Source: Schleiferiaceae bacterium (lineage in GTDB: Bacteria; Bacteroidota; Bacteroidia; Flavobacteriales; Schleiferiaceae). Taken from it: 64,000 bases of DNA. A program made the translations under genes and the position numbers. How positions within the stretch are numbered: position 1 is the stretch's first letter; every line of letters begins with the position of its first letter. Location: positions 62,001-126,000 of the forward strand of contig JAGYIN010000002.1 in assembly GCA_018402665.1 (NCBI GenBank), written 5' to 3'. The notes beneath the pieces were generated by a model. The model saw nothing but the letters and a program-made list of their open reading frames with translations. It had not been told where the DNA came from and did not search any database. Below are positions 48,504-58,257 of the stretch, piece after piece.

Positions 48504-49775
48504 ATGAATGTATTGGTATTAGGCTCAGGCGGCCGCGAACACGCATTATCCCATAAAATCGTTCAAAGCACGAAGTGCGAAAAGCTGTTTATTGCCCCGG
48601 GCAATGGCGGTACGGCCGCCCTCGGAGAGAATGTCTCGCTGGACATTGAAAGTGCTACTGAGGTGGCCGCTTTCGTGAAGGCTCATGCTATAGATATCGT
48701 GGTCATTGGTCCGGAGGCACCGCTCGTTGCTGGTGTGCACGACGGTTTGAAATCTTTCCCAGAGCTTGAAAATCTTGTGGTTGTAGGGCCGCGTCAGGCT
48801 GCTGCTGAGCTCGAGGGCTCAAAAGACTTCGCGAAAGAATTCATGATGCGTCATCAGATTCCTACCGCAGCTTACCAAACATTCACGAAAGACACGCTCG
48901 CTGAAGGGCAGGCGTTTCTAGAGACCCTCGATGCACCCTACGTATTGAAAGCGGACGGCCTTGCGGCAGGAAAGGGCGTGCTTATTATTGAAGGTATTGA
49001 TGAAGCGAAGGAAGAGTTAAAGAACATGCTCGTGGATGCCAAATTTGGCGATGCTTCTTCACGAGTGGTCATCGAAGAATTCCTGGCGGGTATAGAGTTC
49101 AGCATTTTTGCCTTAACCGATGGAAAAGGCGGATATGCCTTATTACCGGAAGCGAAAGATTACAAGCGCATCGGCGAAGGCGATACTGGATTAAATACGG
49201 GTGGAATGGGTGCTGTAAGTCCTGTGCCGTTTTTCGATGAAGCGTTGCGCGAGCGTACGGTTCGTGAAATCATCGAGCCAACTATTCAGGGTTTAGTGAA
49301 AGATAATTTACCCTACCAGGGCTTTGTATTCTTTGGTTTGATCAATACGACGAAAGGTCCTAAAGTGATTGAATACAATGTGCGCATGGGTGATCCGGAG
49401 ACAGAAGTCGTTATTCCTAGGTTAGAAACCGACATCATTGATCTCTTTGTTGCCATGCACAACGGAACGCTAGATGAAATTAACGTAGCGGTGAATCCGC
49501 AGACTGCAGCGACGGTTATGGCGGTCAGTGGTGGATATCCGGGATCCTACGAAAAGGGTAAAGCGATTCATGGTTTACGTGACTTTGACGGTACAACGGT
49601 CTATCACGCGGGTACAAAATCTGGTAAAGAGATCACGACTTCAGGCGGTCGCGTAATGGCCTTTACAAGCTTTGGTGCAGATAAGGACGAGGCATTAGCA
49701 AAAAGTTATGCTGCCCTTAAAGAAGTATCTTATGAAGGCATGAATTACCGTACCGATATAGGTTTCGACCTCTAA
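48504..49775 (+). CDS. purD: Phosphoribosylamine-glycine ligase
   Basis: A 423-residue GAR synthetase, second step of purine synthesis: phosphoribosylamine + glycine + ATP gives GAR. The N-terminal LVLGSGGREHAL, the ATP-grasp part VLKADGLAAGKGV, and NVRMGDPETEVV are all present. It has its own promoter and ends before a strong hairpin and terminator. Confidence 0.96.
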   Translation: MNVLVLGSGGREHALSHKIVQSTKCEKLFIAPGNGGTAALGENVSLDIESATEVAAFVKAHAIDIVVIGPEAPLVAGVHDGLKSFPELENLVVVGPRQAAAELEGSKDFAKEFMMRHQIPTAAYQTFTKDTLAEGQAFLETLDAPYVLKADGLAAGKGVLIIEGIDEAKEELKNMLVDAKFGDASSRVVIEEFLAGIEFSIFALTDGKGGYALLPEAKDYKRIGEGDTGLNTGGMGAVSPVPFFDEALRERTVREIIEPTIQGLVKDNLPYQGFVFFGLINTTKGPKVIEYNVRMGDPETEVVIPRLETDIIDLFVAMHNGTLDEINVAVNPQTAATVMAVSGGYPGSYEKGKAIHGLRDFDGTTVYHAGTKSGKEITTSGGRVMAFTSFGADKDEALAKSYAALKEVSYEGMNYRTDIGFDL

Positions 49776-49788
49776 GAAAGTACTAAAC

Positions 49789-49818
49789 CTGCATTCGCGC
49801 CGCAGGCCGCGAAAGCAG
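49789..49818. repeat. GC-rich hairpin after purD
   Basis: CTGC-A-TTCGCG pairs with CGCGAA-A-GCAG around an 8-base loop: ten base pairs with one symmetrical A-A mismatch. It lies between the purD stop and its terminator and may protect the 3' end of the mRNA. Confidence 0.55.
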
Positions 49819-49825
49819 TGCATAT

Positions 49826-49858
49826 AAAAAAGCCCCGGCGTTGGCCGGGGCTTTTTTT
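49826..49858. terminator. Bidirectional terminator between purD and the 55-codon gene
   Basis: A-run, GCCCCGGC, loop, GCCGGGGC, T-run. It is strong and works on both strands, ending purD (+) and the DUF6341-like gene (-). Confidence 0.93.
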
Positions 49859-49875
49859 AATTCGTTTCTTAGTGA

Positions 49876-50043
49876 TTAAGCTTCGCCGTTGGCTTTATGC
49901 TTTCTCATTTGGATGATCCAGTACACTAATCCACCCGCAATGACTAACATGAACAGACGGTTTACGTAATCTCCTGCCAAAGGCAAGATTTTAAAAGTTG
50001 CTTGGAACAAATCACCTAAGCCTTCAAAGAAATTTCTTAACAT
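49876..50043 (-). CDS. Small membrane protein, DUF6341-like (55 residues)
   Basis: A 55-codon gene read on the minus strand from ATG 50043 to TAA 49876. The product begins MLRNFFEGLGDLFQATFKIL, has one membrane helix at about residues 30-45 (LFMLVIAGGLVYWIIQM) and ends in a short polar tail RKHKANGEA. The FFEG-DLF start, the FM-YW-Q helix and the place beside purD and a DUF6427 gene agree with DUF6341, a small family in Flavobacteriia of unknown role. The strong terminator right behind its stop supports it as a real gene. It is easily missed because of its length. Confidence 0.75.
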   Translation of the reverse strand: MLRNFFEGLGDLFQATFKILPLAGDYVNRLFMLVIAGGLVYWIIQMRKHKANGEA

Positions 50044-50084
50044 AGCGCGAGCGTTTAAAGGCGCTAAAATAAAACAAAAAGCTG

Positions 50085-50954
50085 ATGCTTCTTAGCTATT
50101 TCCGAAAGATTGATGCCTATTCGGGCATTCGAATGTTTGCACTGGCCATTGCGGCGCTAGCGTTGACGGGAATAGATGCCTCGTTGCAGTGGGAACGCCT
50201 GCTTTTGGCTACCGTTTTGGGTGCAGCTTGGTTGTTTTTGTCCTGGACTGTGATGCGCGACCGCTGGGTGGTGCGCGGCACACTTTTTCGGTATTTAATT
50301 TTTCTATTACTCGCAGTGTACTGGAGTGGGGAGTTCTATTTGACTGACCTACTTTTTTTTACGTTGTTCTTTGAATTGAATTGGCACCTTATTGAGCTTC
50401 ATCGACGCAAGCCCAATACCTTATATGTTCTGCACAGTGGCACGCTCACTGCGATTGCAGGGCTTTGGTCTCCCGATGAAGTGTTCAGCGTTATTGCCCC
50501 CGCGGTGGTTCTGACCTGGTTGGTTTCGGGCGGCATTAAATTTAAAACACTGCTCCAATGGGTGCTGGCCTTTGCTGTTCCCGCTGCGTTGTTGAACGGA
50601 ATCGGCAAAGTGGTTTGGACGCTTACCCTATTCTCCGGTGCGAAGATCCCCATTTCGTGGTGGATCCTTCCGTTGCTTTTAGCGGTGTTCGCCTTATTTG
50701 AATGGCTGCAATCGTATAGAAAAGCGAATCAAACCAATAAATCTCGTGCCACGGTGGCTGGATTTTGGCTTGTGCTGGGTGCAGCAGCAGCGGTTTTTGG
50801 TTCAGTTGCTGGCGGGGTTATCTTCTTCTTGGGCTTGAGTTACCACCTGACCAATGGATTGCGCTATTTAAAGAATGAACGATTGGCCAATCTAATCGTG
50901 GCTGCACTCGTTATCTTTATCCTGTGCTCGTATTTTAATTTGATACCCTGGTAA
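50085..50954 (+). CDS. DUF6427-like multi-span membrane protein
   Basis: A 289-residue inner-membrane protein with about nine to ten hydrophobic segments and few charged loops (for example GTLFRYLIFLLLAVYWSGEF, TLFFELNWHLIELHRRKPNT). In Flavobacteriia, membrane proteins of the DUF6427 family lie next to a DUF6341 gene and purD, as here; I base the name mostly on that and on the plan. The FELNWHLIELHRRK loop looks conserved. No function is established. Its stop overlaps the next gene's start by one base (TAATG). Confidence 0.65.
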   Translation: MLLSYFRKIDAYSGIRMFALAIAALALTGIDASLQWERLLLATVLGAAWLFLSWTVMRDRWVVRGTLFRYLIFLLLAVYWSGEFYLTDLLFFTLFFELNWHLIELHRRKPNTLYVLHSGTLTAIAGLWSPDEVFSVIAPAVVLTWLVSGGIKFKTLLQWVLAFAVPAALLNGIGKVVWTLTLFSGAKIPISWWILPLLLAVFALFEWLQSYRKANQTNKSRATVAGFWLVLGAAAAVFGSVAGGVIFFLGLSYHLTNGLRYLKNERLANLIVAALVIFILCSYFNLIPW

Positions 50955-51937
50955 TGCCAAAGGTTGCCTCCATTTTAGTGGTCCGATTATCCGCCATCGG
51001 CGATCTCATCCTCGTGGCGCCCATCACTGCCCAGCTGGCAAGCGAAGGACATCGCGTCACGCTCCTGTGTAAGGATGCTTATCGCTCAGTAGCCACCTGT
51101 CTTCCAGGCGTGCACGAGGTACTTTCCTGGGAGAAAGACCGTGCTGGCATCAAGGCCGGTGCCCCAGCGTTTGACCGGGTCATCGACCTTCAAGGGACGT
51201 CAAAATCAAAGCGCTGGTGTGGCCAGCTCAATCGCTCTGTATCTACGTATAAAAAGCCGTATTTACGTCGTGCACTTCTGCTTCTTACCAAGCAAAAGTC
51301 CTTGGCACTCTCTCCAGTGGTTCACCGGTATGCTGCAGCTGCGGCGCCGTTTTTCAACGGTGGATTCAGACCGGATTCCGTGGATTACCGACTGCGAATG
51401 CCGGAGGTACATCTAGAATTGCCGCAGCAACCGTACATCGCGCTGGTATTAGGTGGATCTTACGCGGGTAAACGATTAGATTTTCAAGCCTGGCGTCAGA
51501 TCATGGACGGCTTATCTGTATTTCAAATGCCGCTGGCTTTGATCGGTGGTCCAGAAGAGGCGGGGATGGGTGAAAGCCTTGAACAACCTTTAGGTAGTGG
51601 TGCCAAAAATTACTGCGGAACGACAACCGTTATTGAAGGATTCAAAGTAATAGAACATGCTGCCCTGGTGATTAGTGGAGATACCGGATTTATGCATGCG
51701 GCCGCTAATTTCAACCGACCACTGATCAGTTTGTGGGGCGCCACACATCCCGCCTTGGGATTTGCACCATGGCCCGTTTACGATAGGCAACGCGCTGTGA
51801 TTACCACGAGCGCACTGAGCCCAGCAAGCAAACACGGTAAAGTGCCTTGGTGGATGCCCAATCCGATGCGAAAATTACCTTTGGAAGAAGTTATTTCGGC
51901 TGTTGCATCGATTCTTCAGGATAAAACAACGCCTTAA
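50954..51937 (+). CDS. Glycosyltransferase family 9 protein (heptosyltransferase-like)
   Basis: A 327-residue GT-B enzyme of family GT9, the class of ADP-heptose:LPS heptosyltransferases. The N-terminal ILVVRLSAIGDLILVAPI and the C-terminal VISGDTGFMHAAANFNRPLISLWGATHP are characteristic; the aspartate in SGDTG is the expected catalytic or donor-binding part. It would act on the inner face of the inner membrane in LPS core synthesis. It starts on the last base of the DUF6427-like stop, and its last 47 bases are overlapped by the convergent thioesterase gene. Confidence 0.9.
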   Translation: MPKVASILVVRLSAIGDLILVAPITAQLASEGHRVTLLCKDAYRSVATCLPGVHEVLSWEKDRAGIKAGAPAFDRVIDLQGTSKSKRWCGQLNRSVSTYKKPYLRRALLLLTKQKSLALSPVVHRYAAAAAPFFNGGFRPDSVDYRLRMPEVHLELPQQPYIALVLGGSYAGKRLDFQAWRQIMDGLSVFQMPLALIGGPEEAGMGESLEQPLGSGAKNYCGTTTVIEGFKVIEHAALVISGDTGFMHAAANFNRPLISLWGATHPALGFAPWPVYDRQRAVITTSALSPASKHGKVPWWMPNPMRKLPLEEVISAVASILQDKTTP

Positions 51938-52433
51938 GTTCCGTGGCGTCGTTCGGCTCCATTTTTCCTGCGATAATTAAAGCCAATTGGCGTCTGCGCA
52001 AAGCAGCCGCATAACGCTCCTTCTCCAACTCCGTCTCAGGATGAATGGCCGGTACGTTGATGGGGCTGCCTATTTGATCTACGGCTACAAAAGTGAAAAT
52101 TCCTTCATTGGCTTTTATGCGACTGCCGTTCGGGTGTTGTTCCTCTAAGTATACATCTGCAATGACTTCCATGGACGAAGAAAAGGCCCTCGAAACCTTC
52201 GCTTCAATGGTAACGATGGCCCCGTGGGGTATAGGATTTTTAAAGGCAACATTATTTATTGTCGACGTGACGACCTGGCGTTTACAATGGCGGTGCGCAG
52301 CGATTGCGCAACAGCGGTCCATCCAGCTCAATAATTGGCCCCCGAAAAGGTTGTTCAGCGTGTTTGTATCGTTGGGCAATACAATCTGAGTCATGACTGC
52401 AAGGCTGTCCTTCGGCGTTCTTAAATCTTCCAT
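51891..52433 (-). CDS. Acyl-CoA thioesterase, hotdog fold
   Basis: A 180-residue thioesterase of the YciA/BACH type that splits acyl-CoA to free acid and CoA. The N-terminal MTQIVLPNDTNTLNNLFGGQLLSWMD block has the conserved Asn-His-place and GGxLL(xx)D motif of the family. The tail of ~25 residues after the hotdog domain overlaps the end of the convergent glycosyltransferase gene by 47 bases. Chain-length preference is not readable from sequence. Confidence 0.9.
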   Translation of the reverse strand: MEDLRTPKDSLAVMTQIVLPNDTNTLNNLFGGQLLSWMDRCCAIAAHRHCKRQVVTSTINNVAFKNPIPHGAIVTIEAKVSRAFSSSMEVIADVYLEEQHPNGSRIKANEGIFTFVAVDQIGSPINVPAIHPETELEKERYAAALRRRQLALIIAGKMEPNDATELKALFYPEESMQQPK

Positions 52434-52471
52434 AATGTGCGTTGTTGCGGGTGCAAAGGTACGCCCTTAGA

Positions 52472-53431
52472 TCAGTAGGCGTATATCCAAGCGTATGAAT
52501 TCACCTCCGCTTTTATAGCTGCAAGAGCCGATTTTGCTTGCTCGCGCGATTCAAAACCGCCCAATCCTACTTTCATCAAAGAGCCCGGTAAGACCGTCAC
52601 TTCATGACCATCGGCCTGCAATTCTTCTGCTAAAGTCAATGCGTTTTCTTCCATTTTAAAAGACCCAACGACAATATAGTAGCGCTTGCTTTCCGTTTTA
52701 ATAGGACTTAAGGAAATGGTATGCTTCTCCTCAGTTGTCGTTATTTCAATCGCTGCATCTGCTGCAACCGTTCCGTCTTCTGTAGCGAAGGTAGCTTCGG
52801 TGGTTCTGACTTTGAAGTTATCCAGTGCTTCTTGCGCTAGAGGCGTTGAAGTAAACCAGCCGGCCATGGTTTGGGGCGTGAAGTCACTTTGGTAAATGCC
52901 TAGGCCGATTAATGCCGTAATGGCTGCAGCTACTGCAGCTTTGCGCCAAGAGGCTAGGCCGTTTTCACGCTGCTCCGTTACCATTTTTAAGCTCGCCACT
53001 ACTTTACTTTCTAAAGCACTGGGTTCGCTGATGCGGTGCATCATCACAGCAGTGAAGCCGAAGCTGTTTGCATCAAACTGGTTTTCGCGTTCCGCCTGAA
53101 ACATTCCGTTCTTGCGGAAGGAGCCCAAACCGGAAAGCATCAAAACACTGCCAGAATCTAAGGTCGTTTGCCACTGGTTGACCTTTCTACGGATCCAACT
53201 TTCGGCAACGTCCATCGATCCTCCCAGAGTACGCATGACGGTAGGTAGAAGTGTGTTGTCGTTTGATGTGCGTGCAGGGTTGAATGCAACATACTTGCCT
53301 CGTGGGAAAGCCGTGTTGGTAATAGCGTCCCAACGGGCTTCTTTTTCCACCAAATAAAACGCACCCCAACCTGGGATTTGAACGCGGTTTTTGGCGTTTA
53401 GGGTTTGTATGATTAGCTGTTCAATCTGCAT
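52472..53431 (-). CDS. HU-like and SPOR-domain membrane protein
   Basis: A 319-residue protein in three parts: residues 1-135 resemble the HU/CCDC81-type domain of Bacteroidota (QIPGWGAFYLVEK, GLGSFRKNG), residues 164-180 are one membrane helix (AVAAAITALIGLGIY), and residues 249-319 form a SPOR domain (YYIVVGSFKMEENALTLAEEL, VGLGGFESREQAKSAL). SPOR domains bind glycan strands that lack stem peptides at division sites. With the HU-like part inside and SPOR outside, it could tie the cell interior to the septal wall. It is divergent from dprA, with DnaA-box sequences between them. Confidence 0.85.
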   Translation of the reverse strand: MQIEQLIIQTLNAKNRVQIPGWGAFYLVEKEARWDAITNTAFPRGKYVAFNPARTSNDNTLLPTVMRTLGGSMDVAESWIRRKVNQWQTTLDSGSVLMLSGLGSFRKNGMFQAERENQFDANSFGFTAVMMHRISEPSALESKVVASLKMVTEQRENGLASWRKAAVAAAITALIGLGIYQSDFTPQTMAGWFTSTPLAQEALDNFKVRTTEATFATEDGTVAADAAIEITTTEEKHTISLSPIKTESKRYYIVVGSFKMEENALTLAEELQADGHEVTVLPGSLMKVGLGGFESREQAKSALAAIKAEVNSYAWIYAY

Positions 53432-53451
53432 CTCTACAAATATGCGAAAGT

Positions 53452-53516
53452 TGTGGATAACTCTATTTTATTATCTCGCACGAAGGCTGTAGTTTTTATA
53501 CACAAACTGTTAATAA
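53452..53516. promoter_or_regulatory. DnaA-box cluster between HU-SPOR gene and dprA
   Basis: TTATCCACA on the minus strand (53452-53460), TTATACACA on the plus strand (53496-53504), both perfect matches to TTATNCACA, and a one-mismatch box TTATTAACA on the minus strand (53508-53516). The DNA between is AT-rich. TAGTTTTT (53490-53497), close to a -7 element, touches the second box. It could be a DnaA-controlled promoter or part of an origin. Confidence 0.5.
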
Positions 53517-53522
53517 CTGAGC

Positions 53523-54584
53523 ATGAATACCTTGCTATCACTACATTTCTTTAAAAACTGGCCCAATCGTATTAAAAAGGAGCTGGTATTTGAACACGGA
53601 ACCACTGAGAAGGACCTTGAAGGGTTTCTAAAACGTCAGATTTCTCTTGACGAGTCGTTACAACGCGACTGGGAATTGGCCCAAGAGAAAGCGCATTCGG
53701 AGATTGGACATGCCGCGCGCGAGGGGTATTCCATAGTCCCCATTTCCTCCGACCTCTATCCGGATGGCCTTAAAGCCGTAGCCGATCCTCCGATGGTGTT
53801 GTTTGGACGGGGCACATGGCCTGCTGTTAAATCACCTTTGGCGGTTGTGGGAACGCGCAAGCCTACGGGTTACGGGCGGGATTTCTGCCGACGTCTTGCA
53901 GTGGAATTGAGCGCGTATCCCATTAATATCGTGAGTGGGCTTGCGCTTGGAATTGATGCTGCCATACACCGGGAGGCGATCGATATGGGCGCAACCACCA
54001 CGGCTTTTTTGGCAGGCGGCTTACACGCCATAGGACCGAAACAGCACACGGCATTGGCGCAGGCGTTGGTGGATGAAGGGGGCGGCTATTGGACCGAGCA
54101 GCCCTTCGGTCAAATACCCTTAAAACAACTCTTTCCTGTCCGTAACCGACTGATAGCCGGCGCTTCCATAGCTACTTTCGTTATTGAAGCAGCACGTAAA
54201 AGTGGCGCACTTATCACGGCGCAGCAAGCTTTCGATTATGGTCGGGATGTCTATGCCCTGCCCGGTGCGTTGTTTCAGCCGATGAGCGCAGGCCCAAACG
54301 CGCTCATAGAGCAGTGCTGCGCTCAGGCAGTAACTGGTGTAGCGGGTTTTGGAGCTCGGTTTAATGTGAGTTGGGCTAAAAATGATGTTCCTGCGCCGGT
54401 CATCGAAGATATTGCGCAGCGAATGCTTCGTCAGTTTACTCCCGGTAGAAAACTCTCTTCATTGCAGTTGCGCATGGCGTTGAATTGCAGTAACTCTATT
54501 ATTTTCAGTGAGTTAGATTGGATGATTGCACAAGGATTGCTGGAGAAAATTGGTCCGGATAAGTATGCTCGTAAAACTGTTTAA
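53523..54584 (+). CDS. dprA: DNA-processing protein DprA
   Basis: A 353-residue DprA (Smf). It loads RecA on incoming single-stranded DNA during natural transformation. The Rossmann-like core is seen from about residue 75 to 290: AVVGTRKPTGYGRDF, NIVSGLALGIDAAIHREA, FPVRNRLIAGAS and FVIEAARKSGALITA. The last ~60 residues fit the C-terminal winged helix. The ATG at 53523 lies three bases after a stop-like TGA and next to DnaA-box sequences. The gene is widespread also in bacteria not known to be competent. Confidence 0.95.
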   Translation: MNTLLSLHFFKNWPNRIKKELVFEHGTTEKDLEGFLKRQISLDESLQRDWELAQEKAHSEIGHAAREGYSIVPISSDLYPDGLKAVADPPMVLFGRGTWPAVKSPLAVVGTRKPTGYGRDFCRRLAVELSAYPINIVSGLALGIDAAIHREAIDMGATTTAFLAGGLHAIGPKQHTALAQALVDEGGGYWTEQPFGQIPLKQLFPVRNRLIAGASIATFVIEAARKSGALITAQQAFDYGRDVYALPGALFQPMSAGPNALIEQCCAQAVTGVAGFGARFNVSWAKNDVPAPVIEDIAQRMLRQFTPGRKLSSLQLRMALNCSNSIIFSELDWMIAQGLLEKIGPDKYARKTV

Positions 54585-56003
<1,419 letters not shown>

Positions 56004-56026
56004 GTCAAAGCAAGAAACGTGTAAAG

Positions 56027-56060
56027 AAAAAAAAGGGTGCCCATCGGGCACCCTTTTTTT
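56027..56060. terminator. Bidirectional terminator after gdhA
   Basis: A-run, GGGTGCCC, loop ATC, GGGCACCC, T-run. It lies between gdhA and the convergent hydrolase gene, whose stop codon is at its edge. Confidence 0.93.
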
Positions 56061-56886
56061 ATGCCGCGCCGCCGCGCGTGATCAATTGCCACCATTCAAG
56101 CACGGCCGCAACGCAGCCGTCTCTATCGGACATGTGGCCCATGTGACCGTATGGCGATTCGTATCGAAAAGTGACCCCAGGGGCCTTCCACCATTGTTGA
56201 ACTTGGTCAAAGGGGATGACGGTGTCCTGCCTACCTGCAAAAACGGCTATTCCTCGGTCTTTCAAATGTGCAGGCGGTTGGTACAGTATACGACTACGGT
56301 CCTCGCGCTGTTTCATACCATAAATGGCCGCAATAATCCCTTGCGCTTCCATTTCTAGTGTCCTTGCAATCAACGCATCAATGTCCGATTTAATGATTTC
56401 GCGTGTTTTTGCGTCAAAAAGCTGTGGGATGGACGCGCGGATGAAGGTGTTTTTATTTTGTTTCACTATTTCCACGGCACGTACTCGCATGAGTTTCCGT
56501 TCTTCTGAATCCGGTTCCGGAGTTGAGAAAAACAGCCCTAATCCAACCAATTGTTCTGGATAATGCACGGCGAACTCGAGTCCGACATAGCCGCCCATGC
56601 TGTGGCCTAAAAGCAGGAACGGTGCTAGATTAAGGTGCATTGCAATAGCATGAACTGCATCGGCCATGAACGCCATGGAGTGTTCGTATCCGAAGGAGGA
56701 TGTTGCTCCGTGTCCGGGTAGGTCAATGGACAGTACACTCCCAAAAGCAGTCCACTGCGGTAACAATTCTTTCCACATGTGCAGGTCCTCGAGAAAACCG
56801 TGGACCAGTACGAGCGGGGGAGCTGTGGATTCGCTAGAATGAAATTCGTAGTGGAGCGAAGCGCCGTGGTATTCTAAAAACGGCAT
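56059..56886 (-). CDS. Alpha/beta hydrolase
   Basis: A 275-residue alpha/beta-hydrolase. The oxyanion HG dipeptide is in LVLVHGFLEDLHMW, the nucleophile serine in LLGHSMGGYVGLEFA, the acid is expected in the VFAGRQDTVIP stretch, and the histidine in YGHMGHMSDRD. The substrate is unknown; esterase, lactonase or peptidase-type uses are all found in this fold. It shares one base with the preceding aminopeptidase gene, so the two are coupled. Confidence 0.88.
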   Translation of the reverse strand: MPFLEYHGASLHYEFHSSESTAPPLVLVHGFLEDLHMWKELLPQWTAFGSVLSIDLPGHGATSSFGYEHSMAFMADAVHAIAMHLNLAPFLLLGHSMGGYVGLEFAVHYPEQLVGLGLFFSTPEPDSEERKLMRVRAVEIVKQNKNTFIRASIPQLFDAKTREIIKSDIDALIARTLEMEAQGIIAAIYGMKQREDRSRILYQPPAHLKDRGIAVFAGRQDTVIPFDQVQQWWKAPGVTFRYESPYGHMGHMSDRDGCVAAVLEWWQLITRGGAA

Positions 56887-58175
56887 CAGCCTGCCATAAA
56901 TGCCTCGATTTCTTCCACGGTTTTCGGGATTTCACGAGTCAAATTTTCATGTCCGTCTTTGGTAATGACGATGTCGTCTTCAATACGAATACCTAAGCCT
57001 TCTTCGGGGATGTAAATGCCCGGCTCTACTGTGAATACCATGCCTTCTTCCACGGGGATGGTCCACAACCCATAGTCGTGTACGTCCAATCCTAAGTAAT
57101 GACTGGTTCCATGCATAAAGTACTTCTTATATGCAGGCCATGCGGGATCTTCATTGGCAACATCTTCTGCTGAGATCAATCCCAAATCCAGAAGTTCTTT
57201 CGTCATTAATGCGCCAACTTCTTTATGGAAAACGTCAAGCATGGTGCCCGGGCGTAGTAAGGCTATTGCACCTTCGTGAACCCTAAGCACTGCATTATAT
57301 ACTTCTTTCTGGCGCGCTGTGAATTTTCCATTAACAGGGAAACAGCGCGTGACATCACAGGTGTAGTTGCCGTATTCAGCACCCACGTCGAACAAAACTA
57401 GATCACCGTCATTACATTGCGCATTGTTTTCGATGTAATGCAAGACATTGGCGTTATTCCCTGCGGCAATGATGGGTGTATATGCAAAACCTCGGCTTCT
57501 ATTGGTAAGGAATTCGTGCATGAATTCAGCTTCCAGTTCGTATTCCCAAACCCCGGGCTTTAAAAATTTCAGCACACGCTTGTACCCCTTAGTTGTAACC
57601 TCGGCGGCAATGCGCATGACTTCCAGTTCATGTTCACTTTTAGTCCCGCGAATACGGTGCAATATGGGCTGGCTGCGCTCATATTCGTGCCCCGGATAGT
57701 GTTCTTTCAACCACTTATTCATTCGATCGTGACGCATCTCTGTTTCCACGTGAGCGCGGAGGTGCTCGTTTCCGTTGATGTAGATGCGTTCCGCGTTCAC
57801 CGCCATTTCGTTAAACACGCGTTCAAATTCCGACAACCAGAACACCGATTGAATCCCGCTAATCTCAAAGGCTTCCTCTTTGCTGTATTTGGCTCCCTCC
57901 CAGACCGCAATGTGGTCATTGGTTTCTTTTAAAAACAGCACTTCACGAAGCTGTTCTTTATGTGCATTAGGGAATAAAACCAGTATACTTTCTTCTTGAT
58001 CGGCACCGCTTAAATATAAAATATCACTGTGTTGTTTGAACGGTAAATGTGCATCCGCAGAGGTTGGGTACATATCGTTCGAAGTAAATATGGCTAAGGC
58101 ATTAGGCTTTAAATGCGCTGTAAATTTTTTGCGGTTTTCAATAAAAATGGAGCTGTTGAGTTTGTGGTAACGCAT
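56886..58175 (-). CDS. pepP: Xaa-Pro aminopeptidase (aminopeptidase P family)
   Basis: A 429-residue metallopeptidase of family M24B that removes an N-terminal residue before proline. The N-terminal creatinase-like domain (about 1-170) precedes the pita-bread domain. The two-metal ligands can be seen: LVLFDVGAEYGNYTCDVTR (two Asp), HGTSHYLGLDVHD (His), VFTVEPGIYIPEEG (Glu), and GIRIEDDIVIT (Glu). Length is normal for PepP. Confidence 0.93.
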   Translation of the reverse strand: MRYHKLNSSIFIENRKKFTAHLKPNALAIFTSNDMYPTSADAHLPFKQHSDILYLSGADQEESILVLFPNAHKEQLREVLFLKETNDHIAVWEGAKYSKEEAFEISGIQSVFWLSEFERVFNEMAVNAERIYINGNEHLRAHVETEMRHDRMNKWLKEHYPGHEYERSQPILHRIRGTKSEHELEVMRIAAEVTTKGYKRVLKFLKPGVWEYELEAEFMHEFLTNRSRGFAYTPIIAAGNNANVLHYIENNAQCNDGDLVLFDVGAEYGNYTCDVTRCFPVNGKFTARQKEVYNAVLRVHEGAIALLRPGTMLDVFHKEVGALMTKELLDLGLISAEDVANEDPAWPAYKKYFMHGTSHYLGLDVHDYGLWTIPVEEGMVFTVEPGIYIPEEGLGIRIEDDIVITKDGHENLTREIPKTVEEIEAFMAG

Positions 58176-58214
58176 GATAGGTATGGACTATATTAATTTA
58201 GAATAGTTCTATGA

Positions 58215-58228
58215 GTGATTTGTATCAC
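58215..58228. promoter_or_regulatory. CRP/FNR-like palindrome upstream of sdhCAB
   Basis: GTGAT-TTGT-ATCAC, a perfect 5-base inverted repeat with the core GTGA-N6-TCAC of CRP sites. Its centre is ~50 bases before the predicted sdh transcript start. It could also serve pepP on the other strand. Confidence 0.5.
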
Positions 58229-58257
58229 AATCTTAAGATAAACCAAAGTCTGTGATG

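Noticed and set aside
53432-53522. Firm call of oriC
   Set aside because: Two perfect DnaA boxes are not enough; gene direction and skew in this window do not show a clear switch point, so it is listed only as a DnaA-box cluster.
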